Shown one piece after another: positions 35,556 to 43,281 of a stretch of DNA of 64,000 nt. Numbering within the stretch: position 1 is the stretch's first letter; every line of letters starts with the position of its first letter. A program made the translations under genes and the position numbers. The notes under the pieces were generated by a model that did not search any database, was not told the origin of the DNA, and was given only the letters and a program-made list of their open reading frames with translations. This DNA is from an uncultured Blautia sp. (GTDB lineage: Bacteria > Bacillota > Clostridia > Lachnospirales > Lachnospiraceae): NCBI RefSeq assembly GCF_934372025.1, contig NZ_CAKROJ010000005.1:1-64000 (forward strand). Direction: 5' to 3'.

Positions 35556-36800
35556 TTATGAAAGCTTATGTATAAACAGACCGCTTCGAAGTTTTGGTTC
35601 AAACCATGTGGATTTCGGCGGCATCAGTTTACTTTCATCTGCAATCTGCATCAGATCTTCCATTGATGTCGGAAACATGGCAAACGCAATTCCACCAGTG
35701 GAATCAGCAATCTGTGCAAGTTCCCCAAGCTTATGACTGCCTCCCACAAACCGGATTCTCTGATCGGTACGCGGATTACCGATACCAAGAATCGGGGCAA
35801 GGACTTTTTCCTGAAGGATTGATACATCCAGCTGCCCTACAACATCTTTTTTCGCATAAATATCTTCCCATGCTCTCAAATGATACCAGTTTCCGCCCAC
35901 ATACATTCCCATGCAGTGCTTCTCTACCGGTTTGCATGGAAATCCCGGCATGATCATCAATTCGAAATTGAATTTCAGACTTGCTATAAATGCATGTTCA
36001 TCCATTCCATTAAGGTCACGCACAACTCTGTTATACGCCAGGATCTTCAGCTGGTCATACGGGAATACAACTGACAGAAAATAATTAAACTCTTCTGTCC
36101 CATCATAATCCGGATGCTCCGCACGACGTTTCAGCCCTACTTTTACTGCGGATGCGGCACGATGATGTCCGTCTGCAATATAGATAGACGGAATCTCTTC
36201 AAACTGTTCTCTGATGGTATTTTTTTCTTCTTCACCATCGATCACCCACACACGGTGTACAACCCCATCATCTGCAGTAAAATCATATACTGCTTCATGA
36301 GATGCCTTCCACTGTTCCATCAGATCAAGCAGTTCCTGCGGGTATCTGCATGCCAGATAGATCGGACCGGTATTTGCATCACACACGTCCACGTGACGGA
36401 TACGATCCTGCTCTTTATCCTCTCTGGTCAGTTCATGTTTCTTTACAACACCATTCACATAATCATCAATCGAACAGCAGCCTGCCAGACCGGTCTGTGT
36501 TTTGCCCTTACGTGTAAGTTCATAAATATAGTAACATGGTGCTTCATCCTGTTTCATCACACCATTCTCTTCCATAGCAAGAAGATTCTGTCTTGCACGT
36601 TCATATACCTTCGGATCATAGAGATCTGTATCTGCCGGAAGATCCATTTCAGCACGGTCTACGTGAAGGAAAGAATCCGGATTCCGGTCTCCGATTGCTT
36701 TTGCTTCCATGCGATCCACCACATCATATGGAAGTGCCGCTACAGCTGCTGCCTTTTCCGGAACAGGACGTAATGCACGAAATGCTTTAAAAATAGCCAT
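35556..36800 (-). CDS. DUF1015 family protein
   Basis: This 414-aa conserved protein begins MAIFKAFRALRPVPEKAAAV and has ALPYDVVDRMEA, YIADGHHRAASA and FVGGSHKLGEL, hallmarks of the DUF1015 family (TM1086-like). Biochemical function is unknown; homologues often sit beside serine biosynthesis genes, which is not the case here. It is monocistronic, with its own promoter. Confidence 0.85.
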   Translation of the reverse strand: MAIFKAFRALRPVPEKAAAVAALPYDVVDRMEAKAIGDRNPDSFLHVDRAEMDLPADTDLYDPKVYERARQNLLAMEENGVMKQDEAPCYYIYELTRKGKTQTGLAGCCSIDDYVNGVVKKHELTREDKEQDRIRHVDVCDANTGPIYLACRYPQELLDLMEQWKASHEAVYDFTADDGVVHRVWVIDGEEEKNTIREQFEEIPSIYIADGHHRAASAVKVGLKRRAEHPDYDGTEEFNYFLSVVFPYDQLKILAYNRVVRDLNGMDEHAFIASLKFNFELMIMPGFPCKPVEKHCMGMYVGGNWYHLRAWEDIYAKKDVVGQLDVSILQEKVLAPILGIGNPRTDQRIRFVGGSHKLGELAQIADSTGGIAFAMFPTSMEDLMQIADESKLMPPKSTWFEPKLRSGLFIHKLS

Positions 36801-36849
36801 ATTTCTTGTCTCCTTTTCAGTCTCATCAAATGCGTAAATAAGTATCTAT

Positions 36850-36878
36850 ATTTTATCACAGGCACCCCCTGTTTTCAA
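36850..36878 (-). promoter_or_regulatory. Promoter of DUF1015 gene
   Basis: Minus strand TTGAAA (36873-36878), 17-bp spacer, TAAAAT (36850-36855). Confidence 0.6.
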
Positions 36879-36945
36879 CAAATGCCACTTTTTTTCTATA
36901 TCGCTGATTTTTTTTGTAAATACCTAAAAATTTTTGTATTCCCTA

Positions 36946-36975
36946 TTGCAAATCCCTGCATTTATATGATATGAT
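36946..36975 (+). promoter_or_regulatory. Promoter of ygeX
   Basis: TTGCAA (36946-36951), 18-bp spacer, TATGAT (36970-36975). It stands about 60 bp before the chosen ygeX ATG and starts the purine-catabolic plus-strand genes. No obvious operator was recognised. Confidence 0.55.
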
Positions 36976-37034
36976 AGTTGTACAGAAAAAAGAAAAATAT
37001 GAATTCAAAAGTTTTTTTAAGGAGGTTTTTTCTC

Positions 37035-38264
37035 ATGACAGAAGGTTTAAAGTGGACCGTCAACCACGTTGCAAAATCAGACGATAAATACCTCGAATTA
37101 ATGTCTGAAGAAAACGTGAAAAAAGCCAACGAATTTCACAAAAGTTTCCCACAGTACACGGTAACTCCTCTTCAGGATCTTGCTAATCTGGCATCCTATC
37201 TCGGTGTAAAGAGCATCCACTGTAAAGATGAGTCTTATCGTTTCGGACTGAACGCATTCAAGGTTCTCGGTGGTTCTTATGCAATGGGACGCTACATTGC
37301 ACAGGAAGTTGGCAAAGATATCAGCGATCTTCCATACGCTGTTCTTTCTTCCGAAGAATTAAGAAAAGAATTCGGACAGGCAACCTTCTTTACTGCAACA
37401 GACGGAAATCATGGTCGTGGTGTTGCATGGGCAGCAAACCGCCTTGGTCAGAAAGCAGTTGTGCGTATGCCAAAGGGAACAACCAAGACACGTTTTGACA
37501 ATATTGCAAAAGAAGGCGCAACTGTTACCATCGAAGAAGTCAACTACGATGACTGCGTAAGAATGGCTGCAGCTGAGGCAGCCAAAACCGAACATGGCAT
37601 TATCGTTCAGGATACTGCATGGGATGGATATGAAGAGATTCCATCATGGATCATGCAGGGATATGGAACTATGGTAATGGAAGCTGACCAGCAGCTCAAA
37701 GAAGCCGGAATTGAACGCCCAACACACGTATTTGTTCAGGCTGGCGTTGGTTCTCTTGCAGGCGCTGTCGTTGGGTACTTCGCACATAAATATAAAGAAA
37801 ATCCACCGGTAATGGTTGTCTGCGAAGCAAGTGCTGCTGACTGCCTGTACCGCTCCGCTGTGAAAGAATCCGGTGAGCTCGTAAATGTAACTGGTGATCT
37901 TGAAACTATCATGGCAGGTCTTGCCTGCGGCGAAGGCAATACCATTGGATGGGATATCCTCAGAAATCACGTTTCTGTATTTGCATCCTGCCCTGACTGG
38001 ATGAGTGCCAAAGCAACAAGAATCTATGCGAACCCAATTGGAAACGATCCACATATTGTTTCCGGTGAATCAGGATCCGTTCCGCTTGGTCTGTGCTACA
38101 CTGCTCTTCATGACGAAGACGCAAAAGATCTCAAAGAAGCCCTTAAGCTTGATGAGAATTCCAACATTCTTGTTATCTCCACAGAAGGAGACACTGATCC
38201 GGTTCGTTATCGCGAGATCGTATGGGATGGGCTTTACGGAACAAATGAATCTTTAAGCAAATGA
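37035..38264 (+). CDS. ygeX: Diaminopropionate ammonia-lyase YgeX
   Basis: This 409-aa PLP enzyme of fold type II splits 2,3-diaminopropionate to pyruvate and two ammonia. The PLP-binding Lys is in GLNAFKVLGGSYA and the Gly-rich phosphate loop is in QAGVGSLAGAV; ATDGNHGRGVAW is the family motif. It is central to the reported anaerobic urate-degradation route, where diaminopropionate is an intermediate. ATG 37035 is preceded by AAGGAGG; a longer frame from 36978 overlaps the ribosome site. It is followed by a structured gap and ygeY. Confidence 0.93.
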   Translation: MTEGLKWTVNHVAKSDDKYLELMSEENVKKANEFHKSFPQYTVTPLQDLANLASYLGVKSIHCKDESYRFGLNAFKVLGGSYAMGRYIAQEVGKDISDLPYAVLSSEELRKEFGQATFFTATDGNHGRGVAWAANRLGQKAVVRMPKGTTKTRFDNIAKEGATVTIEEVNYDDCVRMAAAEAAKTEHGIIVQDTAWDGYEEIPSWIMQGYGTMVMEADQQLKEAGIERPTHVFVQAGVGSLAGAVVGYFAHKYKENPPVMVVCEASAADCLYRSAVKESGELVNVTGDLETIMAGLACGEGNTIGWDILRNHVSVFASCPDWMSAKATRIYANPIGNDPHIVSGESGSVPLGLCYTALHDEDAKDLKEALKLDENSNILVISTEGDTDPVRYREIVWDGLYGTNESLSK

Positions 38265-38272
38265 TGATACCA

Positions 38273-38423
38273 GGGTCAAAAATTTCAAATGATGTTCGTG
38301 CTTGCACGATAAAGCATTTGAATTTGGGACCCGCCAAACATGAGGAAGTAGCGATTTACATAGTAAATCAGCGGATTCCGAATGTTTGAAGGATTGTGGG
38401 AGCAGTTTACTGCGGAACAATCC
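38273..38423 (+). other. Structured intergenic RNA element between ygeX and ygeY
   Basis: Three consecutive hairpins fill the 224-nt gap. Stem A (38273-38332) pairs GGGTC with GACCC and ATTTCAAATG with CATTTGAA, ending in a CUUG-type tetraloop (38297-38308). Stem B (38335-38388) pairs CAAACAT with ATGTTTG, GGAA with TTCC and GATTTAC with GTAAATC. Stem C (38391-38423) pairs GGATTGT with ACAATCC and GCAG with CTGC. None is followed by a T-run, so they are not simple terminators. The element could be an mRNA stabiliser, a dispersed repeat or a regulatory RNA. Confidence 0.55.
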
Positions 38424-38488
38424 GTAAGTATCATCAAATAATTAAGAACTTTAAAACAATTTCTATATACACATGGGAGGATTTTAAA

Positions 38489-39799
38489 ATGGACTACGCA
38501 AAAATTAATGAAGCTGCTCAGAATTATCAGGAAGATATGACCAGATTTTTAAGAGCGATCGTTAAAAATCCTGGTGAAAGCTGCGACGAGAAAAAACATA
38601 TCGAAACAATCGAAGCAGAAATGAAAAAACTGAACTTCGACGAAGTTGTTATCGATCCACAGGGTAACGTAATCGGTTACATGGGAACCGGTGACAAGAT
38701 CATCGCTTTTGATGCACATATCGACACTGTTGGTATCGGTAACATCGAAAACTGGAACTTTGATCCATACGAAGGATACGAAACAGAAGAAGAAATCGGC
38801 GGCCGTGGCGTTTCTGACCAGTGCGGCGGTCTTGTATCCGCAGTATATGGTGCAAAAATCATGAAAGACATGAATCTGATCCCGGAAGGCCATAAGATCA
38901 TGGTTGTCGGAACTGTTCAGGAAGAAGACTGCGATGGTCTCTGCTGGCAGTACATCATCAACGAAGACAAGATCCGTCCGGAATTCGTAGTTTCCACAGA
39001 GCCTACAGATGGTGGTATCTACAGAGGACAGCGCGGACGTATGGAAATCCGCATCGATGTCAAAGGTATTTCCTGTCACGGTTCTGCTCCGGAACGTGGT
39101 GACAACGCCATCTACAAAATGGCAGACATTCTTCAGGATGTACGTTCCCTTAATGAGAATGATGACGCTGATGAAACCGAGATCAAAGGTCTCGTAAAAA
39201 TGCTCAACCCGAAATTCAATCCGGACTGGGAAGAAGCTCGTTTCCTCGGACGCGGTACTGTAACCGTATCCCAGATCTTCTACACCTCCCCAAGCCGCTG
39301 TGCAGTTGCAGACTCCTGCGCTGTATCCCTTGACCGTCGTATGACATTCGGCGAAACATGGGAAAGCTGCCTGGATGAAATCCGCGCTCTTCCAAGCGTT
39401 CAGAAATACGGCGATGATGTTGTTGTATCCATGTACAACTACGACCGTCCTTCCTATACAGGATGCAAATATGAAATCGAATGCTACTTCCCGACATGGG
39501 CTATCCCGAAAGATCACAAAGTAACAAAAGCACTGGAAGATGCTTACATGAACCTCTACGGCGAAACACGTCTCGGAAATGCAGAAACAGAAGAAATGAG
39601 AAAAGCACGTCCACTTACAGACAAATGGACATTCTCAACAAACGGCGTATCCATCATGGGACGTAACGGAATCCCTTGCATCGGATTCGGCCCTGGCGCA
39701 GAAGCACAGGCTCACGCACCAAACGAAAAAACATGGAAGATCGACCTCGTAAGATGCGCAGCCGTTTACGCAGCACTTCCAACCTCTTATTGCAAGTAA
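38489..39799 (+). CDS. ygeY: YgeY family M20-type hydrolase (selenium-metabolism linked)
   Basis: This 436-aa metal-dependent hydrolase is related to ArgE/DapE/CPG2. Metal and catalytic residues are visible in FDAHIDTVG, GRGVSDQCGG, VGTVQEEDCDG, VSTEPTDG and the late AQAHAPNE. In the urate gene set it is thought to hydrolyse an amide or carbamoyl intermediate on the way to diaminopropionate; the exact substrate is not known from sequence. The start at ATG 38489 follows GGGAGG. Despite the family name, no in-frame TGA (selenocysteine) is present. Confidence 0.9.
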   Translation: MDYAKINEAAQNYQEDMTRFLRAIVKNPGESCDEKKHIETIEAEMKKLNFDEVVIDPQGNVIGYMGTGDKIIAFDAHIDTVGIGNIENWNFDPYEGYETEEEIGGRGVSDQCGGLVSAVYGAKIMKDMNLIPEGHKIMVVGTVQEEDCDGLCWQYIINEDKIRPEFVVSTEPTDGGIYRGQRGRMEIRIDVKGISCHGSAPERGDNAIYKMADILQDVRSLNENDDADETEIKGLVKMLNPKFNPDWEEARFLGRGTVTVSQIFYTSPSRCAVADSCAVSLDRRMTFGETWESCLDEIRALPSVQKYGDDVVVSMYNYDRPSYTGCKYEIECYFPTWAIPKDHKVTKALEDAYMNLYGETRLGNAETEEMRKARPLTDKWTFSTNGVSIMGRNGIPCIGFGPGAEAQAHAPNEKTWKIDLVRCAAVYAALPTSYCK

Positions 39800-40001
39800 G
39801 AAAGAACAGCGACAGCATTGTCTCTGTACATAGCCGTAAGGTGAATAAATGACCAAATAAACGAATAACCACTCACGAAATGTTCTGATTAAGGCGTTTT
39901 TTCTTCTCAGTGTGGCGAATAAATATTTCATAAGGGATTCTGCCACACGTTAAAGAAGAATAATCTTAATCCAACATTTCCACACACAAAAGGAGAATAG
40001 A

Positions 40002-41195
40002 ATGAAAACTTTACAGGATTACATCGACAAACTCAACAAACTCAACTTCAAAGAAATGTACAACAACGACTTCTTCTGGACATGGGACAAAACAGACGAA
40101 GAACTCGAAGCAGTATTCACAGTAGCTGATGCTCTCCGCTTCATGAGAGAAAACAACATCTCTACAAAAGTATTCGAAAGTGGTCTTGGAATCTCTATCT
40201 TCCGTGACAACTCCACACGTACACGTTTCTCTTTCGCTTCCGCTTGTAACCTTCTCGGTCTGGAAGTACAGGATCTTGATGAAAAGAAATCTCAGATCGC
40301 ACACGGCGAAACTGTTCGTGAAACAGCAAACATGGTTTCCTTTATGGCTGATGTAATCGGTATCCGCGATGATATGTACATCGGAAAAGGTCATGAATAT
40401 CAGAAAGAATTCATGGACGCTGTTACAGAAGGAAACAAAGATGGAATTCTTGAGCAGAGACCTACTCTTGTAAACCTTCAGTGTGACGTTGACCATCCTA
40501 CACAGTGTATGGCAGATATGCTTCACATCATCCATGAATTCGGCGGTGTTGAAAACCTTAAAGGCAAAAAACTCGCTATGACATGGGCTTACTCTCCTTC
40601 TTATGGTAAACCGCTCTCCGTTCCGCAGGGTGTGATCGGTCTGATGACTCGTTTCGGTATGGACGTAGTTCTTGCTCATCCGGAAGGATATGATGTAATG
40701 CCGGAAGTTGAAGAAATCGCTAAAAAGAACGCTGCAGCTACCGGTGGTTCCTTCACAAAGACAAACAGCATGGAAGAAGCATTCAAAGATGCTGATATCG
40801 TATATCCAAAGAGCTGGGCTCCATTCGCAGCTATGGAAAAACGTACAAACCTGTACGGAGAAGGCGACTTCGACGGAATCGACAAACTGGAAAAAGAACT
40901 TCTTGCACAGAATGCACAGCACAAAGACTGGGCTTGCACAGAAGAACTTATGAAGACAACAAAAGACGGAAAAGCACTGTATCTGCACTGCCTGCCAGCT
41001 GATATCACTGGTGTAAGCTGTGAAACAGGTGAAGTTGATGCATCCGTATTCGACCGTTACAGAATCCCGCTTTACAAAGAAGCAAGCTTCAAACCATATG
41101 TAATCGCAGCTATGATCATGCTCTCCAAATTCGAGAATCCACAGGATATCCTGAAAAAACTGGAAGTAAAAGCTGCACCTAGAATTTTTGAATAA
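40002..41195 (+). CDS. ygeW: Knotted carbamoyltransferase YgeW
   Basis: This 397-aa protein has the aspartate/ornithine carbamoyltransferase fold. The carbamoyl-phosphate loop NSTRTRFSF (STRTR), QCDVDHPTQCMAD and LHCLPADI are intact. Length and insertions fit the YgeW subgroup, whose acceptor substrate is still unknown. Run in reverse with carbamate kinase (arcC, next gene) it would give ATP from a carbamoylated purine-derived product. AAAGGAG lies upstream of the ATG, and a hairpin terminator follows before arcC. Confidence 0.93.
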   Translation: MKTLQDYIDKLNKLNFKEMYNNDFFWTWDKTDEELEAVFTVADALRFMRENNISTKVFESGLGISIFRDNSTRTRFSFASACNLLGLEVQDLDEKKSQIAHGETVRETANMVSFMADVIGIRDDMYIGKGHEYQKEFMDAVTEGNKDGILEQRPTLVNLQCDVDHPTQCMADMLHIIHEFGGVENLKGKKLAMTWAYSPSYGKPLSVPQGVIGLMTRFGMDVVLAHPEGYDVMPEVEEIAKKNAAATGGSFTKTNSMEEAFKDADIVYPKSWAPFAAMEKRTNLYGEGDFDGIDKLEKELLAQNAQHKDWACTEELMKTTKDGKALYLHCLPADITGVSCETGEVDASVFDRYRIPLYKEASFKPYVIAAMIMLSKFENPQDILKKLEVKAAPRIFE

Positions 41196-41264
41196 AATAC
41201 AGGTTGTTTACAACGCCAGGCTATAATTATGAGAAGATTTTTCCTCATATGAGATAAACAGACC

Positions 41265-41304
41265 AAGAGCCCTGCGGATATGTTCTGCAAGGCTCTTTCT
41301 GTTT
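41265..41304 (+). terminator. Terminator after ygeW
   Basis: AAGAGCC (41265-41271) pairs with GGCTCTT (41291-41297), followed by TCTGTTTCC. Leakage into arcC is likely, since no clear promoter is seen before arcC. Confidence 0.6.
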
Positions 41305-41377
41305 CCTGAGTTATGAGAATATTTACTATTTTTTCTTATATTTCTTGTTAATTTATGTATTTCAGGAGGTTTTTTCA

Positions 41378-42322
41378 ATGTATAAAAGAAAAAGAATCGT
41401 CATCGCTCTCGGTGGAAATGCACTCGGCAACACTCTTCCAGAGCAGATGAAAGCAGTAAAAACTACCGCAAAAGCATTGTGTGATCTGATTGAAGAAGGA
41501 CATCAGGTAGTCGTTGTTCACGGTAATGGTCCTCAGGTTGGTATGATCAACAATGCTATGGCTGCTCTTTCCCGAGAAGATGAAAATCAGCCAAACACTC
41601 CTCTCTCCGTCTGTGTTGCCATGAGTCAGGCTTATATTGGATATGATCTGCAGAATGCCCTTCGTGAAGAGCTTCGTAAACGTGGTTTTATGCGCACCCC
41701 TGTCGTAACCGTTGTTACTCAGGTACGTGTAGATGAAAATGATCCGGCTTTCCTGAATCCAAGCAAACCGATCGGACATTTCATGACCAGAGAACAGGCA
41801 GAACATGCTGAAAAGGCATATGGCTATGTCATGAAAGAAGACGCAGGACGCGGTTATCGTCGTGTTGTTGCCTCTCCTAAGCCTGTTGAAATTGTTGAAC
41901 AGGATGCGATCAACAGCCTCGTTGATGCCAATAAGATTGTAATCTGCTGCGGCGGCGGCGGAATTCCTGTCACACTCCAGGGCGATCACCTCAAAGGTGC
42001 ATCCGCAGTTATCGACAAAGATTTCGCAAGCTGCCTGCTTGCCAAAGAACTTGATGCTGATATGCTGATCATCCTTACCGCTGTCGAAAAAGTTGCTGTG
42101 AATTTTGGTAAAGAAAACGAAAAATGGCTTGATGAGATGACTATTGAAGAAGCACAGAAATATGTGGATGAGGGACAGTTTGCACCTGGTTCCATGCTTC
42201 CAAAAGTACAGGCTGCAATGGATTTCGCTTCTTCCGGAGAAGGACGTACCGCTATGATCACCCTTCTGGAAAAGGCAAAAGACGGAATTCAGGGCAAGAC
42301 CGGAACAAAGATCCATATCTGA
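41378..42322 (+). CDS. arcC: Carbamate kinase
   Basis: This 314-aa amino-acid-kinase-fold enzyme transfers phosphate from carbamoyl phosphate to ADP, making ATP and carbamate. IVIALGGNALG, VVVHGNGPQVG, and CCGGGGIPV are the family motifs. With YgeW it would form the energy-conserving end of the purine route. ATG 41378 follows AGGAGG by 7-8 nt. Confidence 0.94.
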   Translation: MYKRKRIVIALGGNALGNTLPEQMKAVKTTAKALCDLIEEGHQVVVVHGNGPQVGMINNAMAALSREDENQPNTPLSVCVAMSQAYIGYDLQNALREELRKRGFMRTPVVTVVTQVRVDENDPAFLNPSKPIGHFMTREQAEHAEKAYGYVMKEDAGRGYRRVVASPKPVEIVEQDAINSLVDANKIVICCGGGGIPVTLQGDHLKGASAVIDKDFASCLLAKELDADMLIILTAVEKVAVNFGKENEKWLDEMTIEEAQKYVDEGQFAPGSMLPKVQAAMDFASSGEGRTAMITLLEKAKDGIQGKTGTKIHI

Positions 42323-42455
42323 TCCGGTACATTTCTTTTTGAATGCATAGGCTTTGTTTCCGAAACCCAACATAATATCACATTATTTTACCTCTTTTTT
42401 AACATAAATCCACACTCTTTTCCTTTTAAAAGCCACAAAAATACATGATTAACTC

Positions 42456-42484
42456 TTGTTTTTCGTCGAAAAAAAGGGTATAAT
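42456..42484 (+). promoter_or_regulatory. Promoter of the BMC shell gene pair
   Basis: TTGTTT (42456-42461), 17-bp spacer, TATAAT (42479-42484). It makes the two shell genes a separately controlled unit after arcC. Confidence 0.65.
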
Positions 42485-42537
42485 AACAGTAATTTAAATC
42501 GAAATACTATATTCTTAATTGAATGGATGGAGGTATT

Positions 42538-42837
42538 ATGGCTGAAAATTATAATGGTATGGCAGTGGGGATTTTTGAACTTGACAGTTACGCCGCCTGC
42601 TTCGTAGCACTTGACGCAGCTTCTAAAGCAGCAAACGTAAGAATCCAGAACATTGAACGTAACCGTCTTGGTGCTGGTGCCTGTGTTAAAATGCGAGGCT
42701 CCGTTTCTGATGTAACCGCAGCAATGGAAGCTGCAATCCATGTTGCAGAACCGATTTCAAAAGTTGTTTCTCACACAGTGATTGCATCTCCGGCTCATGA
42801 TACAGAACCGGCAATGTACATGACCGCAAATAAATAA
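42538..42837 (+). CDS. Bacterial microcompartment shell protein (BMC-H type), 1
   Basis: This 99-aa protein consists of one BMC domain (about 6-88). MAVGIFELDSYAACFVALDA is the first strand and helix, SKAANVRIQNIE carries the edge Lys (K30) typical of hexamer tiling, NRLGAGA (42-48) is the pore loop, and GSVSDVTAAMEAAIHVA is the last conserved helix. Six subunits should form a flat hexagonal tile. Cargo is unknown; the neighbours (YgeXYW, carbamate kinase, molybdenum hydroxylases) suggest purine catabolism. ATG 42538 follows GGAGG; a second ATG at 42523 has no site. Confidence 0.88.
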   Translation: MAENYNGMAVGIFELDSYAACFVALDAASKAANVRIQNIERNRLGAGACVKMRGSVSDVTAAMEAAIHVAEPISKVVSHTVIASPAHDTEPAMYMTANK

Positions 42838-42876
42838 CATTAACTACGAATACATATTTAAAGTGAGGATTATATA

Positions 42877-43200
42877 ATGAGATATGGAGCATTTGGATTA
42901 GTAGAAGTGGTCGGAAGCAGCAATGCTGTCATCGTAATCGACCAGATGCTGAAAACTGCAGATGTGTCTTTCCTGACCTGGAACGGCAAATGCGGCGGAC
43001 ATGAAACTGTTTTTATGACAGGTGATGTATCCGCTGTTACTGCTGCTGTACAGGCAGTCAAAGAAAATCCGCCCTGTGAAATTGTTTTTACAGCAGTTAT
43101 TTCCAATCCGTCTGAAGAGACCGTTCGTCTTGCAGAAGAAGATGCTGAAAAACACGGAATTCTGAAGAAACCGGCCAAAAAAACCGGAGCTAAGAAATAA
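42877..43200 (+). CDS. Bacterial microcompartment shell protein (BMC-H type), 2, with Cys/His pore loop
   Basis: This 107-aa single-BMC-domain protein contains FGLVEVVGSSNAVIVIDQML, the edge Lys (K26), GDVSAVTAAVQAV and a basic tail (KKPAKKTGAKK). The expected pore loop reads NGKCGGHETV, with C39 and H42 facing the hexamer centre by analogy. Some shell proteins bind an Fe-S cluster or metal through pore cysteines, so this one may too; that is inference. It is 39 nt downstream of the first shell gene, and a strong terminator follows. Confidence 0.87.
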   Translation: MRYGAFGLVEVVGSSNAVIVIDQMLKTADVSFLTWNGKCGGHETVFMTGDVSAVTAAVQAVKENPPCEIVFTAVISNPSEETVRLAEEDAEKHGILKKPAKKTGAKK

Positions 43201-43236
43201 AATAAGAACTTGCTGATAAGTTCAGGAAAAAAACAG

Positions 43237-43268
43237 AGGAGGCACACTGTCGTGCCTCCTTGTTTTTT
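43237..43268 (+). terminator. Intrinsic terminator after shell genes
   Basis: A perfect 9-bp stem AGGAGGCAC / GTGCCTCCT is followed by TGTTTTTT. Confidence 0.88.
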
Positions 43269-43281
43269 ATTTCTGCTATTA

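Noticed and set aside
36801..37034. Purine or xanthine riboswitch before ygeX
   Set aside because: The leader after the predicted start is about 50 nt, A/T-rich, and lacks the three-way junction loops expected for purine riboswitches.
38489..39799. Selenocysteine in YgeY
   Set aside because: The gene is an uninterrupted frame with no in-frame TGA. Selenium linkage is through genome context only.
41375..42373. Minus-strand frame opposite arcC, and similar ones opposite ygeY and ygeW
   Set aside because: They are antisense shadows of highly codon-biased genes with no start signals or recognisable domains.
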